The notes under the pieces: generated by a model
Seen by the model: the letters and a program-made list of their open reading frames with translations, nothing else
The model's database searches: none
Told to the model about the DNA's origin: nothing
Assembly: GCF_003123685.1 (NCBI RefSeq)
Contig: NZ_QCYJ01000130.1
Coordinates: 124,001 to 188,000, forward strand
DNA from: Nocardia aurea
Lineage (GTDB): Bacteria > Actinomycetota > Actinomycetes > Mycobacteriales > Mycobacteriaceae
Length of the DNA stretch: 64,000 nucleotides
Direction: 5' to 3'
In this document: positions 51,539 to 58,950 of the stretch, one piece after another
Layout of the letters: the number at the start of each line of letters is the position of its first letter
Numbering within the stretch: the first letter of the stretch is position 1
Made by a program: the position numbers and the translations under genes

Positions 51539-51727
51539 CTATGCCTGCTCACTGAGCCGGTGTTCCAGCAGCACCAGGAGGTAGCCGAGGACACCGACGC
51601 CTGCCACGAGGGCGCTCAGCACCGCGAGCCACAGTCCGTAACGCAGGACCGGATTCACCTTCATCCGCCCACCGAGGATCTTGATACCGATCACCAGGAT
51701 GTCGATGAGCCACACCAGCGCCATCAT
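51539..51727 (-). CDS. Small membrane protein (62 aa)
   Basis: Two predicted membrane helices: residues about 2-18 (MALVWLIDILVIGIKIL) and 28-51 (LRYGLWLAVLSALVAGVGVL), with a short cytoplasmic tail. The ATG overlaps the stop of the preceding small gene (TGATG), so the two are coupled. It lies upstream of the yrbE-mce operon on the same strand. I do not recognise the family. Confidence 0.65.
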   Translation of the reverse strand: MMALVWLIDILVIGIKILGGRMKVNPVLRYGLWLAVLSALVAGVGVLGYLLVLLEHRLSEQA

Positions 51728-51951
51728 CAGGTCATGCACACATTCGAGAAGGTGAGCACCGGCCAGCACACGATGGAACCGAGGAAGGACATGACGACGT
51801 CGAGTCCGTGCATATCTTTCAGATGCGCGGTGTGCGTCAACGTCCAGATGAGACCGATCAGCCCATAAGGGATTCCGAGGATGATCAGGGTCCCGACGAA
51901 CTCGGAAACCTTCATCTCGTAGCTGAATATTCGATCCAGCTTCTCGAGCAT
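51727..51951 (-). CDS. Small membrane protein (74 aa) with EM-x-V-x-EF-x-G motif
   Basis: The protein starts MLEKLDRIFSYEMKVSEFVG. Membrane helices follow at about residues 19-38 and 54-70, the second after a KDMHGLD loop. The ATG at 51,951 is preceded by AAAGGA on its strand. The N-terminal motif EM-x-V-x-EF-x-G recurs in the divergent small protein at 52,646-52,798. Function unknown; by position it may accompany the mce system. Confidence 0.65.
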   Translation of the reverse strand: MLEKLDRIFSYEMKVSEFVGTLIILGIPYGLIGLIWTLTHTAHLKDMHGLDVVMSFLGSIVCWPVLTFSNVCMT

Positions 51952-52645
51952 GTACGTGCGTCCTTTCCTGTGCCGGAACGAGTACCGCGGCGCCCCTGCC
52001 TCGGCCCCGAGGGATCGTCGCGACGCTGGAGCGAGCCCCACCGCGTGACCACCCGTCCGGTATGCGCCCATATGTTACGCACGATTCTCGAGTAAGCGGA
52101 AGTCCTACGAGCGAATCCACCTCGCACTACGGCGGTATCCACGCGAAAAGGCCGCGTCAGCCCATCTCGCGAGGGCTCTATGTTGCCATTGGTTCCGGCA
52201 TGGCAGCGGGTCGGACAGCGGAAATCCGTCAAGGCGCGGACGACATCCACGCCCCTTCGCGCGCGAGAAACCCCGGAAGGTTTGCCACCATTCGATCACA
52301 GACCGGCCGATCTACCGATAACTACGCGCGAATCCACCCGGCACCGACACCGCGAGATACTCGAGCTGCCCGATGTCTCATAATCCCCGTTTACGGCGTA
52401 TTTATCGCATCGAAACCGCCGCGCCGGGCCCTCCGATCGAATCCGGAACAAGCTCGCGAATCGATGAGAATATGCAGTAACATATCGCTGCGGGGCCGAA
52501 CCCGCGCCACCCGTCCGTCGGAGGTTCGATGACGTTTCACACGGTGCCGCGCACCGCGGATATCGGCGTGCGTCGGATCCTCGGGAGCCCGGGTTCGGAC
52601 GCGGACAGAGGAACCGATGCTCACCGGCTTGTCGATGAACGAAAA
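51952..52645. other. Divergent intergenic region between the two small membrane-protein genes
   Basis: About 700 bases without a convincing gene. Frames open here are arginine/serine-rich and lack coding composition. The sequence 52,320-52,480 is AT-richer and may contain the promoter for the rightward pair. A GGAGG with ATG four bases later (52,520-52,531) offers an upstream alternative start for the rightward gene. Confidence 0.45.
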
Positions 52646-52798
52646 ATGAAGGTGCTCAACGGAATTCTCGGTACGGAAATGACGGTGTTCGAATTCCTCG
52701 GCTGCCTGTTCCTCACCGCGGTTCTCGTCGCCACCGCACGGGCCGTCACGACGCTGTGCGTTCGTGCCGTCCGCAGCATCACGAAAGGAATGGCATGA
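52646..52798 (+). CDS. Small membrane protein (50 aa) with EM-x-V-x-EF-x-G motif
   Basis: The protein is MKVLNGILGTEMTVFEFLG followed by one hydrophobic helix (residues about 17-38) and a basic tail. It shares the spacing of L, I, EM, V, EF and G with the divergent 74-residue protein. Its stop overlaps the start of the DUF2236 oxygenase gene by 4 bases (ATGA). An upstream in-frame ATG at 52,529 has a strong GGAGG and would add 39 residues; I preferred 52,646 for its match to the paralogue. Confidence 0.6.
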   Translation: MKVLNGILGTEMTVFEFLGCLFLTAVLVATARAVTTLCVRAVRSITKGMA

Positions 52799-53703
52799 CC
52801 GCCGCCGCTCAGCCGAGAGATCACCGGGACACCACCGCCCCGAACGCGGACCGGACCCGCATTCACATCAGCACCTCACATCGCCCGCTCACCAAGCGGC
52901 CGCTGAAACTGTCCGACGCGTTGGACTTCTGGTCCTTCGCGGGCGCGGCGGCCAATGTGGCGATGCAGATGGCGCGACCCGGCGTCGGCTACGGGGTGGC
53001 CGAGAGCAAGGTCGAATCCGGGTCATTGATGAAACATCCGTGGAAGCGGGCCCGCACCACCACGCAGTACCTGGCCGTGGCCATCCTCGGGACGGACGAG
53101 GAGCGAGCGGCCTATCGCGAGGCCGTCAACGCGGTGCACCGGCACGTGCGCTCGGCGCCGGGCGCTCCGGTGAAGTACAACGCGTTCGACCGCGATCTCC
53201 AGATGTGGGTCGCCGCATGCCTCTACATCGGCTTCGAGGACACCTACCAGCTGCTCCAGGGGCGCATGAGCGAGGAACAGGCCGAGGCCTTCTACGCGTC
53301 GTCGTCCACCCTCGGCACGACCCTCCAGGTCACCGAGGAGATGTGGCCCGCCACCCGCAAGGATTTCGACGAGTACTGGAACAGGGCCTGCGAGCAGGCG
53401 GTCCTGGACGACTACGTGCGTTCCTACGTCGATGATCTGCTCGAGCTGCGAATGATCCACTGGTATCTACGGCTGCCGTTCCGGAAACTGCTGCAATTCC
53501 TCACGATCGGCTTCCTCGCGCCGCATTTCCGCGAGCAGATGCAGCTGAAATGGTCCGCGACCGATCAGCGCCGCTTCGAGCACCTGTTCGTTTTCGTCGG
53601 GTTCGTCAACCGCTTCATTCCGCGTCCGCTGCGCCATGGCGGCAGCCACGCGCTGATGGCCGATCTCCGGATTCGTATGCGCAGGCAGAAACAACTGGTC
53701 TGA
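52795..53703 (+). CDS. Oxygenase MpaB family protein (DUF2236)
   Basis: A 302-residue, mostly helical protein of the MpaB/latex-clearing-protein-like DUF2236 family, which includes haem-dependent oxygenases. Seen: FWSFAGAAANVAMQMARPGVGYGV near residue 44, REAVNAVHRHVR near 105 (a conserved histidine), FDRDLQMWVAACLYIGFEDTY, and a C-terminal RRFEHLFVFVGFVNRFIPRPLR. The start overlaps the preceding small membrane-protein gene and has AAAGGA upstream. The substrate is unknown; a lipid or terpenoid role next to mce is speculation. Confidence 0.83.
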   Translation: MTAAAQPRDHRDTTAPNADRTRIHISTSHRPLTKRPLKLSDALDFWSFAGAAANVAMQMARPGVGYGVAESKVESGSLMKHPWKRARTTTQYLAVAILGTDEERAAYREAVNAVHRHVRSAPGAPVKYNAFDRDLQMWVAACLYIGFEDTYQLLQGRMSEEQAEAFYASSSTLGTTLQVTEEMWPATRKDFDEYWNRACEQAVLDDYVRSYVDDLLELRMIHWYLRLPFRKLLQFLTIGFLAPHFREQMQLKWSATDQRRFEHLFVFVGFVNRFIPRPLRHGGSHALMADLRIRMRRQKQLV

Positions 53704-53712
53704 GGAAACGGC

Positions 53713-53752
53713 TCGGCCCGCCCGGAGGTTCGAAAACCCTCGGGCGGGCCGA
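53713..53752. terminator. Bidirectional hairpin terminator
   Basis: TCGGCCCGCCCG and CGGGCGGGCCGA form a 12-bp perfect stem. It lies 10 bases after the DUF2236 stop and 17 bases from the stop of the convergent secreted-protein gene. Confidence 0.85.
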
Positions 53753-53769
53753 TGTGCTGTTCGGTCGGG

Positions 53770-54621
53770 TCAGCCTTCGACCGTCTCGTCCAGCACCTGT
53801 TCGGCGGGGGCCGCGCTAGCCGGAGCGGCTTCGAGTGCGCGCGGCGGGGCGGCGAGAGCGGCGGTCATACCGACACCCGCGCCGATGCCCGCGCCGATCG
53901 CCGCGAGCGGCGCCGCCATCAGGCCGAAGCCGTAGGCGGCGCCGAGCGGGGCGGCGGCGAGACCGATCGGGGCGAACGGCAGACCGATGGCCAGCCCGAT
54001 ACCGCCGCCGACGCCCGCGCCGATGAGCGCGAACGGACTCGCGAACGCGGCGCCCGCCGTGGCGCCGATGGCGGCGGCGCCGATGGTCTGGCTCGCGACC
54101 CGATCGGAGCGCGTGCGTTCCATACCGACCGAATCGAGGAACGTGGCGAGATTCGCCTCGGCCTGCGCCGACCCGTCGTTGATCTGGATGGCCTGTTCCC
54201 TCGGCAGCCATTCCGGCGATTCGACCTGGACGTCACCGAAGCGCAGCATGCCGGGCGGCGGCGCGATCGGCGGTACCGGCGCGACCGCGACGGGTGCGTG
54301 CAGGGCTTCCAGCGGAGCCAGGTACTCGCCCTTCGGGATCGGGCGCGCCCACTGCAACGACGTCAGCGTGTCTTCGGGAATCCGAGTGCCCTGGTAGGGG
54401 CGCACGTTGGGCACGTCGGCGGCAGGCCACTGCGGCGCCTCGTCCGCCACCGCGTCGGCGATCGCCGCGTCGCTCCGGCTCACCGGGGCGAACTGCTCGG
54501 GCTCGGCATTCGCGGTACCGGTCCCCACCAGGGTCAGGACAACGGGGACCGCGCCCGCCACGACCATGGACCCTATTTTCTGTCGACGCGGGCTGGTCGC
54601 CCTGTGCTTGCCGGTGCCCAT
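53770..54621 (-). CDS. Secreted protein with glycine/alanine-rich hydrophobic C-terminal half
   Basis: A 283-residue protein with a classical signal peptide (MGTGKHRATSPRRQKIGSMV, then a hydrophobic core) ending near TANA. The mature N-terminal half is proline-rich. Residues about 175-265 are a long Gly/Ala-rich hydrophobic stretch with repeating G-x-G and A-x-x-G spacing (GAGVGGGIGLAIGLPFAPIG), suggesting membrane insertion or self-association. I do not know a function. It is convergent with the DUF2236 gene. Confidence 0.75.
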   Translation of the reverse strand: MGTGKHRATSPRRQKIGSMVVAGAVPVVLTLVGTGTANAEPEQFAPVSRSDAAIADAVADEAPQWPAADVPNVRPYQGTRIPEDTLTSLQWARPIPKGEYLAPLEALHAPVAVAPVPPIAPPPGMLRFGDVQVESPEWLPREQAIQINDGSAQAEANLATFLDSVGMERTRSDRVASQTIGAAAIGATAGAAFASPFALIGAGVGGGIGLAIGLPFAPIGLAAAPLGAAYGFGLMAAPLAAIGAGIGAGVGMTAALAAPPRALEAAPASAAPAEQVLDETVEG

Positions 54622-54784
54622 CTAACGCCTTTCATCCTGAAAGAACTTGTCGTTTCGCATTCGGACCCGCGGGGACCACGGATTGCCTGACACGCGAAGA
54701 CAACCGCGAGAATATGCGGCCACCAGGTCTTTCAGAATTGTTCAGCCGACTTGATACGGCGCTGTGGACTGCTGTCGGCGAGTG

Positions 54785-56191
54785 TCACCCCTCGGCCGCG
54801 CCGACGCGCGCGCCGAGGAACTCGCGAACCGCGTCGACGGCGAGCACCGCGCTCTCCGCGGCGGCTTCCATGGTCGACGGCAGGCCGGTGCGGGTCCAGT
54901 CGCCGGCGAGGAACAGTCCGTCGATCGGCGTGCGCTGCGGAAGTCGGAGCGCGTCGAAACCCGGTTGCGCCGAGAAGGTCGCCTGCGGCTGGTGGATGAC
55001 GTGGGTGCGCAGCACCTGCGCCTGCCCGACCTCCGGATAGTGCTTCGCCAGCGATTCCAGTGCCGCCGCGGTGAATTCGGCGTTGGGCAGGTGCACGACA
55101 TCCCAGGACGCGCTGACCGCGAGCGAATAGCAATGCCCGGCCTCGGTCTCGACACCGTGCATCCCGGTGGTGTCGAAAACCCACTCGATGGTGGTGTCGC
55201 GCAGATTCTCCGCGAGTCTGCGCATCCGCAGCGGACGGTCCAGCCACACGTACACGCTCGAAATCGGCGCGGGCTCGATCTTGCGCGCGGGTGTGAAATG
55301 GTCGTACTGCCCGAGGCGTCCGCGATCGAGCAGTGTCGTCAGCGACCAGGGCGGCAGCGTGAGCACCGCGGCGTCGACCTCGATCACCCGCCCGTCGGAG
55401 AGCCGGACACCGGTGAGTCCGTCGTCGGTGATCTCGATATCGACGACACCGGTCCCGACCACCACCTCCGCACCGCGCTCCAGCAGGAAACGCTCGGCGG
55501 GCGCGACGAACAACTCGTGCAGACTCACCCGTGGCCAGACCGCGTCACCGGCACGCGGATTCCCCGAAAGCGCTCGCCCGCTGATGAATCGCAGCGTCTG
55601 GGCGAACATGTAGGCCGACACCCGGTCCGGCTTCTCGTTCAACAGTCCGATGACGAACTGGTCGAGCACCAACGCGCGCAACGATTCCGGTACGCCGATC
55701 CGGCGGAACCAGCGGTCGACGGTCAGATCGTCGAGCGCGGGATCCGGGCGACGGGCGGCGAACGCGATCCTGGCCCAGCTGCGCACCGCGGCGGGCCGAT
55801 CGCGCAGCGGGATCGGCGGCCACGCCAGCCAGGACAGTCCGATCGCGCGGCGCAGCGTGTGCGGCAACCACGCGGGGGCGCGCATCGTCAGCAGGCGATC
55901 CGGTCCGGTTCTGATCGCGAACGGCGGTGCGTCCCAGTGCAATCGATCGCGGGTACCGATGGTGTCGACGTAGCGCAGCAGAGCGTCGTAGCAGCCGGCG
56001 AACAGATGCTGTCCGTTGTCGACCCTGCCCTCGATTCCCGGCACCTCGAACGAGATCGTCCGACCGCCGAGCCGCCCCCGCTTCTCCACCAACGTCACCC
56101 GGTGACCCGCCTCCGCGAGCCAGACCGCCGTGGCCAATCCGGCCAGGCCCGCGCCCGCCACCAGAATGTGCGCGGATTCCTGCTGCCTCAT
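54785..56191 (-). CDS. hpnE: HpnE-like FAD-dependent hydroxysqualene dehydroxylase
   Basis: A 468-residue flavin amine-oxidase/phytoene-desaturase-like enzyme. The FAD-binding VAGAGLAGLATAVWLAEAG is at residues about 10-28, followed by LVEKRGRLGGR. VDNGQHLFAGCYDALLRYVD is characteristic of HpnE. The C-terminal FLAGDWTRTGLPSTMEAAAE is the second FAD motif. HpnE removes hydroxyl from hydroxysqualene to give squalene. The ATG at 56,191 follows GGAGG by five bases, better than the GTG at 56,197. No squalene or hopanoid partner genes are present, so the substrate could differ. Confidence 0.8.
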   Translation of the reverse strand: MRQQESAHILVAGAGLAGLATAVWLAEAGHRVTLVEKRGRLGGRTISFEVPGIEGRVDNGQHLFAGCYDALLRYVDTIGTRDRLHWDAPPFAIRTGPDRLLTMRAPAWLPHTLRRAIGLSWLAWPPIPLRDRPAAVRSWARIAFAARRPDPALDDLTVDRWFRRIGVPESLRALVLDQFVIGLLNEKPDRVSAYMFAQTLRFISGRALSGNPRAGDAVWPRVSLHELFVAPAERFLLERGAEVVVGTGVVDIEITDDGLTGVRLSDGRVIEVDAAVLTLPPWSLTTLLDRGRLGQYDHFTPARKIEPAPISSVYVWLDRPLRMRRLAENLRDTTIEWVFDTTGMHGVETEAGHCYSLAVSASWDVVHLPNAEFTAAALESLAKHYPEVGQAQVLRTHVIHQPQATFSAQPGFDALRLPQRTPIDGLFLAGDWTRTGLPSTMEAAAESAVLAVDAVREFLGARVGAAEG

Positions 56192-56329
56192 CGGCACCTC
56201 CGGTGTGCGTCGACTGAGCGACTGAATGAGAAGAAAACGCTGTCATCATCGCATCGCGGTGCCGGGTTGTATAGAGCGGAATCGGTGATCCCGAGCCGGG
56301 ATCGGACATGGGGCCGCGGCGATCTCGCG

Positions 56330-57088
56330 TCAGCCGACGAACTGTTGCCCGCCGTCGATGTCGTAGGTCGCGCCGGTCAGCGCGGTATTGGTCATCAGAT
56401 GGACCGCCAGCGCCGCGACATCGGCGGGGCCGACCACCCGCCCGATCGGAAGCGTGGCCGCCAACTCTCGCCGACGCTCCTCTAGTCGGTCCCCGAGCAG
56501 CGAGGCCGACAGGGGCGTGTCCACGAATCCGGCGGCGATGAGATTCACCCGCACGGGTGCGAGTTCCAGGGCCAGGGCCGCCGTGAACGGAGGCAGCGCG
56601 GCGGTGGCCGCCGAGACGATTCCGGCACTCCTGGATATGCGCCGTCCACCGGTGCCACCCATGAAAACCAACGAACCCCGGTCGTTCAGCGCGCTCGCCG
56701 CGTGGCGCGCCACCGCGAGGTAGGTGGCCACATGACCGCTGAGAACCTCGCGCACCTGGGCCGAATCCATTTCCAGCAGCGGCGCGTAGCGGGGTCCGCC
56801 CGCGGTGACCATGACGTGGTCGACCTTCGCGGGCAGTTCAGCGAAGAAGGTCGCCAGCGCGTCGTCGTCGGTGACATCGAAAGCGGCGGTGCGTTGAGCT
56901 CCGACGTCGGCGGCGGCGCGCGTCAACCGGTCGGGATCGCGGCCGGTGAGCACCACCTCCGCGCCTTCGGCACGCGCCCGCCTGGCCGTCTCCAACCCGA
57001 TGCCCGCACTACCGCCGATCAGGACGACCGTGCGGCCGACCAGCTCCGATCCCGGTCGGCCGGCGCTCGCGGTGGTCATATCGCTCAT
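56330..57088 (-). CDS. SDR-family protein lacking the usual YxxxK motif
   Basis: A 252-residue Rossmann-fold protein with the cofactor loop LIGGSAGIGLETARRARAEG (residues about 24-43) and the C-terminal AGFVDTPLSASLL typical of SDRs. At the place of the catalytic YxxxK it reads SRSAGIVSAATAALPPFTAAL with neither Tyr nor Lys. It may therefore use other residues or be a non-classical SDR. The ATG is preceded by GGAG. It is divergent from the DJ-1 family gene. Confidence 0.82.
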   Translation of the reverse strand: MSDMTTASAGRPGSELVGRTVVLIGGSAGIGLETARRARAEGAEVVLTGRDPDRLTRAAADVGAQRTAAFDVTDDDALATFFAELPAKVDHVMVTAGGPRYAPLLEMDSAQVREVLSGHVATYLAVARHAASALNDRGSLVFMGGTGGRRISRSAGIVSAATAALPPFTAALALELAPVRVNLIAAGFVDTPLSASLLGDRLEERRRELAATLPIGRVVGPADVAALAVHLMTNTALTGATYDIDGGQQFVG

Positions 57089-57270
57089 GGCTTCTCCGTT
57101 GGATGTCGACGACCAGATTCAGCTTACTTTCGGCAAACCGATCGCGCATCGGGAAGCCCCTTACATTGCCGTCGGTATCGACACCGCTTTACAGTGGATA
57201 TCGGCTCGGGTCGCCCGGATGTAGATATCGCTCGCTCACGGCCTCACAACCGGCAAGGGAGTAACCAGTC

Positions 57271-57963
57271 ATGGCCAAAGTTCTCTTCGTGATGACCGGC
57301 GCCGCGTATTGGACGTTGAAAGACGGCACCCGACACCCGACCGGCTACTGGGCCGAGGAATTCGCCGCGCCCTACAGCGCCCTCACCGGGGCTGACCACG
57401 ATATCGTCGTCGCCACCCCGCGCGGCGCGATACCGCACGTCGACTCGATGAGCCTGCGACCCTCGATGGCGGGCAGCGAGCAGATCGCCCTCGACCTGGA
57501 GGAAGTCCTGCGCTCCGCGGAGGAGTTGCGCCGACCGATCGAATTGGCCGACGCCAGGCTCGCGGACTACGACGCCGTGTACTACCCCGGCGGCCACGGG
57601 CCGATGGAGGACCTGTGGAAGGACGCCGATTCCGGAAGGCTACTGACCGCGTCTCTCACCTCCGGCAAACCACTCGCAATCGTGTGTCACGCGCCGGTGG
57701 CGATCCTGGCGACCAGACGCAACGGAGTGTCGCCTTTCACCGGCTACCGCATGACGGCCTACACCAACGACGAGGAGGACGCCGTCGGGCTGCGTGAGAA
57801 GGCATTCTGGACGGTGGAGGACGGGCTGGTCGAACTCGGTGTCGACTTCACCCGAGGCGAGATCTGGAAGCCCTACACCGTCGTCGACCGCAACCTGTTC
57901 ACCGGCCAGAACCCCGCCTCGGCCGCACCGCTCGCGGAACAAATTCTCGAAGTCCTCGGGTAG
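57271..57963 (+). CDS. DJ-1/PfpI family protein (type 1 glutamine amidotransferase-like)
   Basis: A 230-residue protein. YYPGGHGPMEDLWKD and KPLAIVCHAPVAILA contain the nucleophile-elbow cysteine and the adjacent histidine, and WAEEFAAPY near the N-terminus carries the usual glutamate. This is the Hsp31-like branch, whose members act as glyoxalases, chaperones or deglycases. AAGGGAG lies upstream of the ATG. The exact activity cannot be told from the sequence. Confidence 0.88.
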   Translation: MAKVLFVMTGAAYWTLKDGTRHPTGYWAEEFAAPYSALTGADHDIVVATPRGAIPHVDSMSLRPSMAGSEQIALDLEEVLRSAEELRRPIELADARLADYDAVYYPGGHGPMEDLWKDADSGRLLTASLTSGKPLAIVCHAPVAILATRRNGVSPFTGYRMTAYTNDEEDAVGLREKAFWTVEDGLVELGVDFTRGEIWKPYTVVDRNLFTGQNPASAAPLAEQILEVLG

Positions 57964-57980
57964 CGCGCGCGACGACGAGA

Positions 57981-58142
57981 TCAGGTGCGGCGCATGAACG
58001 CCATTGTGTAGTAGACGTTCTCGAAACCACCGGTCTGGGGCGAGCTCAGGACCAGGTTCCGGCGCGGATAGGACCTGAGGTCGACAACGCCGTTCAACAC
58101 GGCGAAAACATCGAAAACCGGTCCGGGCACGGGAGGATTCAT
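57981..58142 (-). CDS. Small hypothetical protein (53 aa)
   Basis: MNPPVPGPVFDVFAVLNGVV followed by DLRSYPRRNLVLSSPQTGGF and an aromatic C-terminus. Coding-like composition is clear over its length and fades upstream. A start six codons upstream (58,160) is possible. I do not recognise a family. Confidence 0.5.
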   Translation of the reverse strand: MNPPVPGPVFDVFAVLNGVVDLRSYPRRNLVLSSPQTGGFENVYYTMAFMRRT

Positions 58143-58231
58143 GTCCCCATCGTCGCGCATGCGTGTCGACACCGGTCCCGCGCGACCACGTGACCGCAGA
58201 GACGACTCACCCCCGGGCCCGGGCGATCGGC

Positions 58232-58498
58232 TCATAGGGAGTAGTGGTCGGCGCGGGCGTCGGGCACGATACGTCCCGCTTCGACCAGCGCGCGGAACGC
58301 GGCGGCCTTGCGGGAGCAGTCGTCGGCGCGGCATCCGCAATGTGATTGCATCACGGTATGTGCTTGTTCGACGCTGAAAGGCGCTGCGGGTGAGTCGTGT
58401 TCGCGGGAGCCTTGGGTGCGGTCGAGCCAGCTGCCGACCACACCCGCCACGGCGACGAGCAGACCGCATCCGAGCAGGATCGACCAGAGCGATCCCAT
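58232..58498 (-). CDS. Small membrane-anchored protein (88 aa)
   Basis: One N-terminal membrane helix (SLWSILLGCGLLVAVAGVVG) is followed by a soluble part with three cysteines and a histidine (SHCGCRADDC), which could bind metal. The C-terminus reads KAAAFRALVEAGRIVPD. It lies 4 bases downstream of the 62-residue gene on the same strand and is probably cotranscribed with it. Function unknown. Confidence 0.65.
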   Translation of the reverse strand: MGSLWSILLGCGLLVAVAGVVGSWLDRTQGSREHDSPAAPFSVEQAHTVMQSHCGCRADDCSRKAAAFRALVEAGRIVPDARADHYSL

Positions 58499-58502
58499 GG
58501 GT

Positions 58503-58691
58503 TCAGTGGCCGGCGGCTCGGCGGGAACAGAAGGCCGACGCGGTTAGGTATTGGTGGCAGACGGCGCCGTGACCCGCGTGCACCGAGAGGATGAATCGGG
58601 CACGGTCGTAGTCGAGGGATAATGGTTCCTGTGTGCAGTCACGGCTCTGAATCAGCCACAGTTCCCTGATATCCGAGTTCGGTACGTCCAT
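58503..58691 (-). CDS. Small hypothetical protein (62 aa)
   Basis: MDVPNSDIRELWLIQSRDCT is followed by LSLDYDRARFILSVHAGHGA and a cysteine/histidine-containing tail. GGAGG lies 6 bases upstream of the ATG. It is the first gene of a two-gene unit with the 88-residue membrane protein and divergent from the XRE regulator. Confidence 0.65.
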   Translation of the reverse strand: MDVPNSDIRELWLIQSRDCTQEPLSLDYDRARFILSVHAGHGAVCHQYLTASAFCSRRAAGH

Positions 58692-58712
58692 CGTTCACCT
58701 CCGGGGGTTCGT

Positions 58713-58851
58713 GTGCATCCGGCACCGGAAAGCGTCCCCGGATACCGCGCTCGAAGCGGCTGGATCGGACCGCTTCGGGACCGTGCGCCGGTAATTTTCC
58801 GGAGAGCGGACGCCTTCGAAAGGTCTGGGCACAACCCGGTGCCGGATGCAC
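58713..58851. repeat. Nested inverted-repeat element, possible structured RNA or miniature mobile element
   Basis: The outer arms GTGCATCCGGCACCGG (58,713-58,728) and CCGGTGCCGGATGCAC (58,836-58,851) are perfect 16-bp complements. Inside lie a second pair GCGTCC (58,732-58,737) / GGACGC (58,808-58,813) and a hairpin CGAAGCGG (58,752-58,759) / CCGCTTCG (58,770-58,777). The element lies about 100 bases upstream of the XRE regulator start, in the spacer of two divergent units. I see no obvious target-site duplication. Confidence 0.6.
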
Positions 58852-58950
58852 TTCCAGAGTGCGCGTTGCGATTCGGTGCATAACAGACCCGAAGACGGTA
58901 AATGCGAGTAATTTCCGATTGAACCAGCCTGGTGTAAGGAAGCAGGACCT

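Noticed and set aside
52062..52532. A 156-codon plus-strand frame in the mce/MpaB spacer
   Set aside because: Composition is Ser/Arg-rich without hydrophobic core or motif, and it lacks a ribosome site.
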